From Nesterenkonia pannonica (lineage in GTDB: Bacteria; Actinomycetota; Actinomycetes; Actinomycetales; Micrococcaceae): a stretch of 64,000 nt of DNA. The position numbers and the translations under genes are program-made. Below the pieces are notes generated by a model. The model was not told the DNA's origin. It saw nothing but the letters and a program-made list of their open reading frames with translations, and searched no databases. The stretch lies in NCBI RefSeq assembly GCF_019575955.1, contig NZ_CP080575.1, positions 2,635,454 through 2,699,453 of the forward strand, in the 5' to 3' direction. Positions 42,001 to 53,622 of the stretch are shown piece by piece; position 1 is the first letter of the stretch, and each line of letters begins with the position of its first letter.

Positions 42001-44662
42001 TCAGTTCGGTCAGCAGGAAGATCACGAGCCCCGCGCCGGTCACCACGGCCAGATGCTCCGGATTCAGCGGCTGGGACTCGAACAGGGCCTGCAGCGGTGC
42101 CGCGTAGATGAACAGCAGCTGCAGGACTGTCAGCCCGGCCACGCATGCCCACGCGACCCAGCTGCTGCCCAGCACGGTGGGCCGAAGGCTTGAGGACTCC
42201 AGGGCCTTGACGTTGAACAGGTAGAAGGCCTGGCACACCACCAGCACCGTGGTGGCCAGCGTCCGCGCGGACTCCAGATCGTCCCCGCTGCGATCCGCCA
42301 CTGGAACACAGCGATCGTCGCTGCAGCGATCAGCAGCGACACCAGTGCGATCTGCACCATGTGCCGCAGCTCGACGAGTCCCTTGGCGGGGTCCCGCGGC
42401 CTGCGCCTCATCACACCGGGCTCGGCGGGCTCGAAGGCGAACGCGAACGCCAGGGTCACTGCCGTGATCATGTTGGCCCACAGGACCTGCAGCGGGGTCA
42501 GCGGCAGAGTCCATCCGAGTGCGACGGCGAAGAGCACCACTGCGGACTGGGCACCGTTGGTCGGCAGGAGGAAGACGATCGCCTTGCGGAGGTTGTCATA
42601 GATCCGCCGCCCCTCCTCCACTGCCGCTTCAATGGTCGTGAAGTCGTCGTCGGCCAAAACGATCTCGGCCGACTCCTTGGTGACCTCCGTGCCCTTCACG
42701 CCCATGGCGACGCCCACATCGGCGCGGCGCAGGGCGGGGGCGTCGTTGACGCCGTCGCCGGTCATCGCCACCACCTCACCCTCGGCCTGCAGAGCCTTCA
42801 CGAGCCGGAGCTTGTGCTCCGGGCTGGTGCGGGCGAATACGCTGTGCCCCGCCGCGAGGCGACGCAGCTCCTCGTCGTCGGCCTGTTCGAGCTCAGGCCC
42901 GCTGATCGCGCCCGCTCCTCCGTCGATGCCCATCTGTTCAGCGATGGCACGCGCAGTGCCCACATGGTCTCCGGTGATCATCTTCACGCTGATGCCGGCT
43001 GTCGTGGCAGGTCTCGATGGCTGCGATCGCAGCCTCTCGGGGCGGATCAACGATGCCCACGACTCCGAGAAAGGTCAGCTCCTCCAGCGCGTCGAGGCTC
43101 AGAAGCCCCGCATCGCCCTGATGGGCCGGACGCTCAGCGGCGGCCAGGACGCGCAGGCCCTGAGCGGAGAGCAGTTCGATCTGCTCCTCCCAATACGCGC
43201 GGTCCAGCGGCTCCTCCTCGGTCCCGCGGAGCTGGGTCGCGGACCTGTCGAGCAGCCGGTCCGGCGCACCCTTCACCAGGATGCGGGCTGACCCGTCCAT
43301 GTCGGCGACAGTGGCCATCAGCTTGTTCTCCGAGCTGAACGGCAGCGTCGAGGTGCGCCTCGCGGCAGTCGGGTCGAAGCCCAGCTTCCCGGCGAGCGCC
43401 TGCAGAGCACCCTCTGTCGGCTCCCCGCTGATTCCCCAGCGGCCCTCCTTCTGCGTCAGCTGGGTGTCGTTGGCGATGCTCATCGCTTCGATGAGGCGCC
43501 GGAGCTCCTCATGCTCCATGCCTGTCGGAGCACCGTCCGCCAGAACCTCCCTCGGGAGCGTAGCCCGTGCCGGAGACGCTGACCTGGGCGCTCGGCAGGG
43601 CGGCGGCGGTCACCGTCATCTCGTTCTTGGTGAGGGTGCCTGTCTTGTCCGAGCAGATCACTGTCACGCTGCCGAGGGTCTGCACCGCCGGCAGCCTGCG
43701 GGTGATCGCGTTCCGGCGGGCCATCGCCTGCACCCCCAGGGCGAGGGTGATGGTGATCAGGGCGGGCAGCCCCTCGGGAATGGCGGCGACGGCGAAGCTG
43801 GCGGCTGCCTGCAGCAGCTCACCGGTATCGGTGTCATGGGCGAGGGTGCCCACCAGGACCAGCACCAGCGTCATCAGCACCACGGCGAGGGCCAGCCAGC
43901 GGCCGAAGGCTGCAATCTGGCGCGTCAGCGGAGTCTGCAGCGCTTCGACGTCACTCATCATGGTGCTGATCCGGCCGATCTCCGCCTGAGATCCTGTGCC
44001 GACGACGACGCCCTGGCTTACCCCGGACGTCACCATCGTCCCGGAGTAGGCGAGGCACACACGATCGCCCAGCGGCGCTTCGGGACTGACCTCGGCGGTG
44101 CTCTTCTGAGCGGGGACCGACTCCCCGTCAGGGCGGACTCCTCGACGGTGAGCTCGTGGGCTTCGATGAGCCGCATATCGGCGGGGACTCGGTCACCGGC
44201 ACGCAGCCGGACAATGTCGCCGGGGACGAGGTCCTCCGCGGCCACGGTCTGCCACTGGTCTTCGCGACGGGCAGCCGCGGAGGGTGACAGCATGTCGCGA
44301 ATGCCTTCGAGGGCGCGCTCGGAGCGCCCTTCCTGCAGGAACCCGACGACAGCGTTGATGAGCACCACAGCGAGAATGACGACGGTATCCACCCAGTGCT
44401 GCAGCGCGGCAGTCAGTGCGGCCGCACCCAGCAGCACGTAGATGAGCACGTCGTTGAGGTGACGCAGGAAGCGAACCGCCGCACTGTCCCTCTCTGCGGC
44501 GGGGAGGGCGTTCGGCCCGTGCTCGCCGAGGCGGGCCTGGACCTGCGTCCCGGTCAGACCAACGCTCGGATCCGCCTCGAAGCGGCTCAGTGCCTGCTCG
44601 GCGGTGAGCGCATGCGCCGGTCCTGTCAGCTCGCTGTTCGTTCCGGTGGTGACCTCAGGCAT
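41969..44662 (-). CDS. P2A-type cation-transporting ATPase (Ca2+-like)
   Basis: Cytoplasmic N-terminus and first helices [19 protein letters not shown]; actuator motif [12 protein letters not shown]; helix-4 ion site [21 protein letters not shown]; phosphorylation site [16 protein letters not shown]; hinge [22 protein letters not shown]; then four C-terminal helices ending [16 protein letters not shown] in helix 4 indicates the Ca2+/Mn2+-type P2A subgroup. Slips near 44110, 43555, 43005 and 42300. GCTTAC at 44016-44021 gives [11 protein letters not shown] where Ala/Arg-Gly is usual. Overlaps the sensor-kinase end; it follows sucCD on the same strand, separated by a strong terminator. Confidence 0.93.
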
Positions 44663-44779
44663 GCGTCTACCTTCTCACTGACGCGGGGCCTCCGAAGCTG
44701 GGGCCAGCTCCCCGTATTGCCGAGACCCTCAGCACGTTTCTGCGACGGGCGGAGCAGCACTGTGGCGGCGGACGCAGAA

Positions 44780-44818
44780 ACGCCCTCGCCCTCCGCGCGG
44801 AACGGAGGGCGAGGGCGT
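44780..44818 (-). terminator. Strong hairpin after sucD
   Basis: Perfect 16-bp stem: ACGCCCTCGCCCTCCG (44780-44795) pairs with CGGAGGGCGAGGGCGT (44803-44818) around a 7-nt loop. It lies 25 bp beyond the sucD stop and before the P-type ATPase gene. There is no T run, as is common for actinobacterial terminators. Confidence 0.85.
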
Positions 44819-44843
44819 CAGGCTGCAGAGAAGCTGAGGGGCG

Positions 44844-45757
44844 TCAGCCCTTGAAGATCTCCCGCAGCAGCTCGGCGGTCTCGGAGGGCGTCTTGCCGAC
44901 CTTCACGCCTGCCGCTTCGAGTGCTTCCTTCTTGGCCTCGGCCGTGCCCGAGGAGCCGGAGACGATGGCGTTGGCGTGGCCCATGGTCTTGCCCTCGGGA
45001 GCGGTGAAGCCTGCGACGTAGCCGACGACCGGCTTGGTGACGTGGGCCTTGATGTACTCCGCGGCGCGCTCTTCGGCGTCTCCGCCGATCTCGCCGATCA
45101 TCACGATCGCCTTGGTGTCCGGGTCGTTCTCGAACGCTTCGAGCGCATCGATGTGGGTGGTGCCTATGACCGGGTCGCCGCCGATTCCGATGCTGGTGGA
45201 GAACCCGATGTCTCGGAGTTCGTACATCATCTGGTAAGTCAGAGTGCCGGACTTGGACACCAGTCCGATGGGGCCGGACTCCGTGATGTTCGCCGGGGTG
45301 ATGCTTACCAGCGCCTCACCGGGGTGATGATGCCGGGGCAGTTCGGGCCGATGACGCGGGTGATCGGGTTTCCGTCGTCGTCAGTGGTGGTCGCAGCCAG
45401 GTTGTAGAACTCGGCTGTGTCCTGCACCGGGATGCCCTCGGTGATCACCACGAGCAGGCCGATGCCTGCCTCGATGGCCTCGATCGCAGCATCCTTGGCG
45501 AACTTCGGAGGGACGAAGGCCACGGACACGTCGGCGCCGGTCTTCTCCATCGCTTCGGAGACGGAGCCGAAGACGGGCAGCTCTGTCTCGTAGCCGTCCT
45601 TGTGGATGTGGGTGACGTGCGAGTTTACTTTGCGGGCGTTGACTCCGCCCACGATGTTGGTGCTTACCCTGAGCATCAGGGCGGTGTGCTTGGTGCCCTC
45701 GCCGCCGGTGATGCCCTGGACGATGACTTTGGAGTCTTTGTTGAGGTAGATCGACAT
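44844..45757 (-). CDS. sucD: Succinate-CoA ligase, alpha subunit
   Basis: TCA-cycle enzyme making ATP/GTP from succinyl-CoA. CoA-binding [55 protein letters not shown]; and [14 protein letters not shown] with a C-terminal phospho-His loop near [12 protein letters not shown]. One slip near 45325. Three lesions change Ala-Gly pairs: GCTTAC at 45303-45308 (LVSITPAN), GTTTAC at 45623-45628 (KVNSH) and GCTTAC at 45662-45667 (RVSTNIVGG), all at positions where the family has AG. It follows sucC with a 16-bp gap. Confidence 0.96.
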
Positions 45758-45773
45758 ATGTGTCTCCGTCCCT

Positions 45774-46936
45774 TTACTTGTTCGCCAGCTCGGCGGCCTG
45801 GTCGGCCCCTGCGTCCATGGTGTCGGCCGTGGTGACCAGCGGGTGGTTGGCGTCGGCCAGGATCTTCCGGCCTGCCTCCACGTTGTTGCCGTCCAGGCGC
45901 ACGACCAGCGGCTTGCTGGCGGTGTCGCCCAGAATGTCCAGAGCCTTGACGATGCCGTTGGCGACGGCGTCGCAGCTGGTGATGCCGCCGAAGACGTTCA
46001 CAAACACCGACTTCACCTGATCGTCCGACAGGATCACGTCGAGGCCGTGCGCCATGATCTCCGCGGAGGCACCGCCTCCGATGTCGAGGAAGTTGGCGGG
46101 CTTGACCCCGCCGTGAGCCTCCCCGGCGTACGCGACCACGTCGAGAGTGGACATCACGAGACCGGCGCCGTTGCCGATGATGCCGACCTGACCGTCGAGC
46201 TTCACGTAGTTCAGCTCGTGCTCGGCTGCCTTGGCCTCGAGCGGGTCCACAGCGGACTCGTCGATCAGGTCAGCGTGCGCGGGCTGGCGGAAGGCGGCGT
46301 TCTCGTCGAGGGTGATCTTGCCGTCCAGCGCGATGATGCTGCCGTCGGCAGTCCTCACCAGCGGGTTGACCTCCACCAGCGAGGCGTCCTCTTCCTTGAA
46401 GACTCTCCAGAGCTGCTTGAAGACCTTGGACAGGGCAGGGGCGTCGGCTGCGTCGAATCCTGCCTTGGCGGCGATGTAGCCGCCCATGGAGCCGGTGATG
46501 CCCACGTTGGGGTCGAAGTTGACCCTTGCCAGCTTCTCCGGGGACTCCACGGCGAGCTGCTCGATCTCCACGCCGCCCTCCTTGGAGCTCATGGCGAGGT
46601 ACTGGCGCTCTGCGCGGTCCAGGAGGATGGAGAAGTAGTACTCTTCGACGATCTCGGCGCCCTGGGCGATCATGACCCGGTGCACCGTGTGGCCTTTGAT
46701 GTCCATGCCGAGGATGGCCTCGGCGTGCTCGTAGGCCTCCTGCGGCGTCTTGGCCAGCTTCACGCCGCTTACCTTGCCGCGGCCGCCGACCTTCACCTGG
46801 GCCTTGATGACCACTGTTCCGCCGATCTTCTCAGCGGCGTTCTTTGCTTCTTCGGGCGTGGTGGCGACGATGCCGCGAGCACGGGGACACCGTGCGCCTC
46901 GAACAGATCGCGCGCCTGGTACTCGTAAAGGTCCAC
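45774..46936 (-). CDS. sucC: Succinate-CoA ligase, beta subunit
   Basis: ATP-grasp subunit partnering Suc[21 protein letters not shown] start, [17 protein letters not shown] nucleotide segment, [30 protein letters not shown], and [21 protein letters not shown] with [22 protein letters not shown] start at 46936; one slip near 46880. GCTTAC at 46767-46772 gives GKVSGVK where GKAGGVK is almost invariant. Placed directly after pcrA, as in many actinobacteria. Confidence 0.96.
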
Positions 46937-47011
46937 AGGTGTGTCCTTCTGCGTTGACGACAAAGCGAGTGATGAGATGCTCGCTGGGCCGCACCGCAGG
47001 ACGGCGTCGGC

Positions 47012-49451
47012 TCAGCCGAGTTTCTCCAGGGAGCATATCGCAGGAGAAGACGCTTCTCGGCACCGCTGAACGCGACCTTCGCCACTGTCTTGTCCCCTGA
47101 GCCCTCCACGGACAGGACCTCGCCGATGCCGAACTTGCCGTGCTTCACCTGGTCCCCGGGGCTGAGCGAGGGAATCTCCCGGTCGGGGTTCACGTTCTTC
47201 GGCGGCGCCGAAGCGGGCGCTCCCCATACGACCCCTGGTCAGGGCCTCGTCGCCGCCCCAGCCTGTCCTGCCGAGACTTGAGCCTGAGCCGAAGCCCGAC
47301 AGTGCCGAGCCGCGGGAGCCCGGGGTGCGGCTGGTGACGGAGTCCGGGCTCAGGTGGAGGAGGTGCTCCGGGATCTCCGCGAGGAACTGGCTGGGCGGGT
47401 TGTAGGAGACCTGGCCCCAGAGGCTTCTCGACTCAGCGCGCGTCAGGAAGAGACGGTGCTCAGCTCGTGTGAGGCCCACGTAGGCCAGACGACGCTCCTC
47501 GGAGAGCTGGTCTGTGTCGCCCATGGCGCGCTGGTGGGGGAAGACACCGTGCTCCATGCCGGTGAGGAAGACGACAGGGAACTCCAGCCCCTTGGCGGTG
47601 TGCAGCGTCATCAGAGTGACCTGCCCTGCTCGGCCGCCAGCCGGGCCGACTCGTCATCGGGGGCGTTGGGTATCGCGTCTGCGTCAGCGATGAGGCTGAC
47701 CTGCTCCAGGAAGCCCTCCAGGGAGGCGCCCTCCGTGCCTACCTCGTACTCCTTCATCACCGCGACCAGCTCGCCGAGGTTGTCCGCGCGGGACTCGTCC
47801 TGAAGGTCCTTCGACTCTCGCAGCGCCGCCATCATGCCGGACTGCTCCAGCACCGCCTCCAGCACCACGGAGGGGTTCTCGTCCGCTGCGAGGCTGGTGA
47901 CATCGTCGATCATGCGCACGAAGGAGGCGATCTGCTTCACCGCGCGGGTGGAGGCTGCGGTCTCGTCCGCCCGGCGCAGCGCTTCGAGGAACGTGATCCG
48001 GTCCCGGCCTGCCAGCTGGGCCACCGCACTCTCCGCCTTCTCACCGATGCCCCGCTTCGGCTCGTTGAGCACCCGCCGAAGATTCACGTCGTCATCGGGG
48101 TTGTTCACCACGTGCAGGTAAGCCAGAGCATCCTTGATCTCTTTGCGGTCGTAGAACCGTGTGCCGCCGATGACGCGGTAGGGGATGCCGCGGTGGATCA
48201 GGCGCTCCTCCAGGGACCTGGACTGGGCGTTGGTCCGGTAGAACACCGCCACATCCGAGGGCTTCACGCCCTCATCGTCTCCGAGACGGTCGATGGTCCG
48301 AGCGATCCACGCTGCCTCGTCCGACTCCGAGTGTGCCACGTGGAGGGTCACGTCCGGCCCAGCGCCGGACTCCGTCCAGAGGCTCTTCTCCTGACGGGCG
48401 GTGTTCTGGGGAGATGACCGCGTTGGCGGCGTCGAGGATGTTCTGGGTGGAGCGGTAGTTCTGCTCCAGCTTGATGACCCGCGCCTGCGGGTAGTCCCGC
48501 TCAAACTCGGTGATGTTGCGGATGTCTGCGCCGCGGAAGGCGTAGATCGACTGGTCGGAGTCGCCGACCACCGTCAGCTCGGCAGGACTGGTCTCCACCT
48601 CGTCGTCCGGTGCTGTGAGCTGCCTGATGAGGCGATACTGGGCGTGGTTGGTGTCCTGGTACTCGTCGACGAGGACGTGTCGGAATCTGCGGCGGTAGCT
48701 GTCGCGCACCGCGGGAACGCCTCCAGCATGTAGACGGTCTCGGTGAGGAGGTCGTCGAAGTCGTAGGCGTTGGCAGCTCGCAGCCGCGCGGAGTATTCGC
48801 CGAATACCGTGGCGACCGCCTCGGAGAACGGCTCGCTGGGAGCCGTGGCGCGGAAGCTCTCCGCATCGACCAGCTCATTCTTCAGCGCGCTGATCCTGTT
48901 GCGCAGGGCCCGGGGTGCGAACCGCTTGGGGTCCAGCTGGTGCTCCTTTGCGATCTGGGTGACCAGGCGCAGGGAGTCTGAGGCGTCGTAGATGGTGAAT
49001 GTGGACTTGCGGCCGATGGTGGACGCCTCCGCCCGGAGGATCCGCACGCAGGAGGAGTGGAACGTGGAGATCCACATGCGCTGGGCGGCCTACCCGATGA
49101 GCCGTTCGATGCGCTCCTTCATCTCCCGGGCGGCCTTGTTGGTGAAGGTGATCGCCAGGATCTCGTGCGGCCGGGCCGCTCCGGTGCGGATCAGGTGGGC
49201 GATCCGCCGGGTGAGCACCGCCGTCTTGCCCGAGCTTAAGCACCGGCGACGATCAGCAGCGGAGAGCCGCCGTGGAGGACGGCCTCCCTCTGCTGCGGGT
49301 TGAGCCCCTCGACGGCTGTCTCCGAGGGCGCTGGAGGCTCCTGAAGAACGGCCGGGCCGCTGTGGTCGTGGACGCCGTCCCGCTCGTCGTTCCGGGCTGA
49401 GCGAGGCCTCTCGCCTACGCGCTGCGAAGGCGGAGTGAAGAGAAAATCCAT
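47012..49451 (-). CDS. pcrA: ATP-dependent DNA helicase PcrA/UvrD
   Basis: Superfamily 1 helicase. Motifs: Q-motif [13 protein letters not shown]; Walker [18 protein letters not shown]; Ia [101 protein letters not shown]-terminal PcrA tail ([19 protein letters not shown]) is present. Slips include 49234-49241 (GCTTAAGC inside the Walker A), 49088-49093 (GCCTAC with a stop), and near 48715, 48405, 47618, 47215 and 47025. ATG 49451 gives an unusual N-terminal extension of about 50 residues before the Q-motif. Confidence 0.95.
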
Positions 49452-49550
49452 GGCGGCACCAGTGTAAGGGTGCTGCCTGACACGGCCTCCGCGGCGGGCC
49501 CTGAGGCGCACCTCTGCACCCGCGGCGGCACGTAGGGTGATGAGCATGCT

Positions 49551-50443
49551 GTGCTCATCGGTGGCCATAAGTGCGGCCGCTTGAGCGGCGTCGCCCTGGC
49601 GATGGTGCTGTCCGCCGCGGTCTTCCACGCAGTGTGGAACCTGGCGGCCAAGACTGCCCGCGGGGACACCACCGTCCTCATCTGGATGTACTACTCGATG
49701 GGCTGCCTCATCACCCTGCCGATCGGCATCGTCCGCGCCGTCGTCACTGGAGCTGACCATGGCTGGGAGCTTCCCTGGCGGCCTTGGTCACCGCGGTGCT
49801 GCACATCGTCTACGCCCAGCTGCTGCAGACCGGCTACCGGAAGGCCGAGCTGGGCGTGGTGTATCCGGTGGCCCGCGGCGTCGGCCCGGTGCTGACGATC
49901 GTGGTGGCCGTCGCCGTCCTGGGCGAGCGGCCCGAGAGCCTGGCGCTCCTCGGCGGGCTGGTGGTGATCGGCGGCATCCTGCTCGTGACGGGGCGGAGGC
50001 TGCTTCGGCGGTCCTCCGGGCTGGGAGTGGGGCTCATGTACGGTTCGGCCACGGGCGCGGCCATCGCGGCGTACACACTGTGGGACAGCTTTGCGGTGAA
50101 CGGCCTGAGCATCGACCCGATCCTGTACTTCGGGCTCAGCGGCGTGCTCCAGTCTGCTGTGATGCTCCCGTGGGTGGTGCGGAAGCGGGAGCTCATCGCC
50201 CCCACCTGGCGCAGCGACCGCCGAGCCGTCGTCACCATTGCGGTCCTGTCCCCGCTGGCGTACATCCTGGTGCTCTACGCCATGACGACGACGTCGGTCG
50301 CCCTGGTCGCCCCCGTGCGGGAGTCCTCCATCATCATCGGTTCTCTGCTGGCCTGGTGGCTGTTCAAGGAGAGGGATCCTCTCCGCCGGCTGGCAGGGGC
50401 CGCAGTGGTCGCCGCGGGGATCGCGCTGATTGCCATCAGCTGA
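49551..50443 (+). CDS. EamA/DMT-family transporter
   Basis: Ten-helix drug/metabolite transporter. Two EamA halves: [23 protein letters not shown] ... [39 protein letters not shown] and [19 protein letters not shown] ... [23 protein letters not shown]. One slip near 49788. The start codon is uncertain (GTG 49551 or TTG 49581). Efflux or uptake of a small metabolite; substrate unknown. It is divergent from pcrA with only 100 bp between starts. Confidence 0.87.
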
Positions 50444-50581
50444 TCAGCCGCGGGGTCAGCGCCGAAGGCATTGCACCCGACGACGGGAGCTTCCTCGTGG
50501 AGGTGGAGGGCGCACCGGAGGACAGCGTCTGGTCACTCCAACCAGGCGTCGCCGCCGAGTGAGCGTCTTGGGGCTGAGCGC

Positions 50582-51660
50582 TCAGCCGACGTAGAAGGGG
50601 TAGTCGGTGTAGCCGCGCTCCCCGCCGACGTAGAACGTCTCCGGCTGCGGTTCGTTCTCCTCAAGCTCCTCCCGCCACCGGCGCGCCAGATCCGGGTTGG
50701 CGATGACCGCCCGTCCCACGCTCACAGCCTCAGCCAGGTCATGGTCCACGAGCTGCTCGGCGGTCAGCCGATCCGTAGGAACGCCGAAGCCGGTATTGGC
50801 CACCAGCGGGGCACCCGACATGCTGCGGATGACCTGAACCATCTCCGACGCAGGGTCAGCACTGAGCACATCGATGTGTGCCATGCCGAGGGGTGCAAGC
50901 CCTTCGGCCAGCGCCCGGTACGTGGCCAGGGCGTCGGCGTCGTCCTCCTCGAGAGCGCCCTGAATGTTGTGCTGAGGCGACAGGCGTATGCCGGTCTTGT
51001 CGCCGCCGATGGCCTGGGCGGTCGCGGCGGCGATATCGATCGCGAACCTGGCGCGGTTCTGCGGTGAGCCGCCGTACTGGTCAGTGCGATGGTTGGTGGT
51101 GGCGGCGATGAACTCGTGGATGAGGTAGCCGTTGGCGCCGTGGATCTGCACACCGTCCATGCCTGCCGCCACGGCGTTCTCTGCGGCGCGGGCGAACTGC
51201 TGCACGGTCTGCTGCACCTCGTCGGTGGTCAGGGCGTGCGGCACCGGGTGGGGCTGCTTGCCCTCAGGGGTGCGGATCTCGCCGGGAGCGGCGATCGATG
51301 ATGGTGCGGTGACCCGGCCCGTGGCGGAGATGGAGGGATGGCCGATCCTGCCTCCGTGCATGATCTGCATGATGATGCGTCCGCCCTCGGCGTGCACGGC
51401 CTCAGTGACCCGGCGCCACCCCTCGATGTGCTGCTGCGTCTCGATGCCCGGCTGGCCGATCCAGGTCCGGCCCTCGCCCACCGGCCACGTGCCCTCGGTG
51501 GTGATCAGCCCCATGCTGGACCGCTGCCGGTAGTACTCCACCACCGCATCGTTGGGGTGCCGTCCTCATCGGAGCGGATGCGGGTCAGCGGCGCCATCAC
51601 CAAGCGATTGGCAAGGTTCATGCTGCCGAGCGTCACGGGCGTGTAGAGAGCGGAGGTCAT
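50582..51660 (-). CDS. Old yellow enzyme-type ene-reductase
   Basis: FMN-dependent NAD(P)H oxidoreductase of the OYE family. TPVTLGSMNLANRLVMAPLTR and the following RSDEDGTP give the FMN and substrate loop; IIMQIMHGGRIGHP and GVQIHGANGYLIHEFIA carry the flavin-proximal His/Asn and conserved HGANGYL; C-terminal VSVGRAVIANPDLARRW. One slip near 51558. Members reduce activated alkenes; no pathway context is visible here, and a physiological substrate cannot be named. Confidence 0.92.
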
Positions 51661-51785
51661 CGGAGTCCTTGATCGAGAAGCAGGGGTACGGTCAGGGCCA
51701 ACCCGCCCGTCCCCTCAGCATTCCGCACCGTGGCAGACCCCACACCCGGTCGGCCCGAAAGCAGGCTTACGGTGCGGGGGCAGGC

Positions 51786-53423
51786 TCAGCTGCTGCCCGC
51801 AGCCGCGGAGGCGAGCTCCTCCATCTGGTCCCGGCGGTCGACGACGTATCTGGTCTGCCGCATCCGCGACGTCACCGGCCGCATGAGCACGTCTCCCAGC
51901 GCGATCCCGCGGCGATCGCCAGAATGATGATCAGCGCGGTGAAGAGCTGGTGAAGCCCAGCATTCATCATCTCGGATGAGGAGCCGAGGGCGATCTGGTA
52001 CATCCCGCGGAAGATGATGAGGCCTGGAAGCATGAACATCATGGCAGGCACTGCGATGACGAGGATGGGCGCCTGCATGCGCAGCGCGATGATGCGGGCG
52101 AGCGCCCCGATGACCACAGCCCCACGATGGGTGAGAACCAGATCCCCAGCCCGAGAGTGTCGGCCGCGTAGTACGCCGAGAATCCCAGACAGGCCACTGC
52201 GCCGGTGGGCAGCAGCAGACGCCAGGGGCCTGTTCGACGATGGCTGCCGTCACACCGGTGGCCAGGACGAGGACCGCGAGCGCGGACGGGTGGTAGAGGT
52301 GCGTGATGCCCTGGACGATCTCCACCTCAGGGGCGCCCAGGACGTCGGCGACGATGACCGCCGTCATGATCCCCGCCGTCATTCCGGCGAAGGACACCAG
52401 CGTGGAGACCAGGCGGTAAGCGGCGGTGATGGGGAAGGAGTGGATGACGTCCTGCATGGCGTTGACGATGCGCACACTGGGAAGAAGGATCATGAGGCCT
52501 CCGGCGACCACCATGGAGGGGGTGATGTCGGCCCCGAGCCAGAGGGCGGAGAGCGCGACCGAAGTGGCTGCGAATCCGCTTACTGCGAGGGTGAAGATCT
52601 CCGGGACCCTCCACGCATGCAGCTGGCGCGTGATGCCCAGCACCAGGAGTGTGGCGGCGAAGCCGAGGAACGCATCCAAAGGTGGAGCGCCGGTGTAGCT
52701 GGCGAACAGGCCCGCGAACAGTGCGCCCGAAACCGTCACGACCCAGCGGGCGTAGGGCTTGGGCTGGCGTCGGATGTCCCGCAGGCGCTTCTTCGCCTGC
52801 GCACGCGTGACGCGGCCGGTGATGATGTCTGTGACCATCTGGTGCAGCTCGCAGAGCGCACGGAAGTTGCCGGACCAGGATCGGACCACGCGGACCCGCG
52901 AGTAGGGAACCTCCTCGGGCGCCCAGTTGAAGATGATCGACTGGTTGGTGATGTCCACGTCGGTGTGGTCCATGCCGTAGGCGGCAGTGACCGCGATGAT
53001 GCTGGTCTCTACGTCGAAGGCTCCCGCCCCGTAGCGGAAGAGGGTCTCGCCGAGGTCGAGGACGAAATTGATGGTCTCCAGCTCGTCGGCCTCGTGGGTC
53101 TGCTCGGCGAGGATGGGGTTGGCGTAGGGCGTGCCGGTGAGCCGGTCGACCAGCGGCAGGACAGCGGTGGCCGTCTGCACAGGCTCGATGACGCGCCGGA
53201 AGATGTGGCGCGTGTCGGCCCTCTGCTCGAAGGCGGACGGGTCGAAGGCCTGCTTCTTCGGTGCGCGGCCGCGCCGCTGCTCCCGAGGCTTGCGGCGCGG
53301 ATCCTTCTTCGGTTTCTCGGCCTCCTCGTCGGCAGCAGGCCTGACCACCGGCATCAGCTGCGAGGTGGTGTCAGGCTTCGAGACGGTCGGGTCGATGGGG
53401 ACTGGTGGGCGGTGAGGCGGCAT
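51786..53423 (-). CDS. ThrE-family threonine/serine exporter
   Basis: Cytoplasmic Pro/Lys/Arg-rich N-terminus, the ThrE first domain (FVLDLGETLFRYGAGAFDVETSIIAVTAAYGM, then VRSWSGNFRALCELHQMVTDII), and about ten helices in two blocks ending GLHQLFTALIIILAIAAG. These proteins export threonine and serine. GGAGGG 8 bp before ATG 53423 fixes the start. Slips near 52240, 52120 and 51905. GCTTAC at 52578-52583 makes AVSGFAATS from AVAGFAATS. Because a slip removes the upstream gvpL stop, an open frame runs from gvpL into this gene; that fusion is artefactual. Confidence 0.88.
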   Translation of the reverse strand: MPPHRPPVPIDPTVSKPDTTSQLMPVVRPAADEEAEKPKKDPRRKPREQRRGRAPKKQAFDPSAFEQRADTRHIFRRVIEPVQTATAVLPLVDRLTGTPYANPILAEQTHEADELETINFVLDLGETLFRYGAGAFDVETSIIAVTAAYGMDHTDVDITNQSIIFNWAPEEVPYSRVRVVRSWSGNFRALCELHQMVTDIITGRVTRAQAKKRLRDIRRQPKPYARWVVTVSGALFAGLFASYTGAPPLDAFLGFAATLLVLGITRQLHAWRVPEIFTLAVSGFAATSVALSALWLGADITPSMVVAGGLMILLPSVRIVNAMQDVIHSFPITAAYRLVSTLVSFAGMTAGIMTAVIVADVLGAPEVEIVQGITHLYHPSALAVLVLATGVTAAIVEQAPGVCCCPPAQWPVWDSRRTTRPTLSGWGSGSHPSWGCGHRGARPHHRAAHAGAHPRHRSACHDVHASRPHHLPRDVPDRPRLLIRDDECWASPALHRADHHSGDRRGIALGDVLMRPVTSRMRQTRYVVDRRDQMEELASAAAGSS

Positions 53424-53622
53424 AGGCCCTCCAAGGCATCTGTGAGGGTTGCAGGGGATGAACAATCGGATCGAGGCGGCGTGAGGCTCGGGACTGCACT
53501 TTGACGGCGTCGTCAGAGTGCCAGAAAAGTCCCGTGAGAGATGTTGAATACCCTTCGAAGCTCCGGTCCTCGACAATGCTCCCACGCGCGGGAGGCACGG
53601 CACAACGCCTCGGGCGGGGCGC

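Noticed and set aside
48113..48118. GGTAAGC string in pcrA
   Set aside because: The codons encode ALAYLHV, the usual helicase sequence; a natural occurrence.
50444..50581. Possible short gene between the DMT transporter and the ene-reductase
   Set aside because: The open frame has no start with a ribosome site and no motif; I see only intergenic sequence.
51661..51785. CCGCACCGT/ACGGTGCGG inverted repeat as a terminator of the exporter or promoter element
   Set aside because: The arms are about 40 bp apart and one arm adjoins a GCTTAC lesion, so the symmetry may be partly artefactual.
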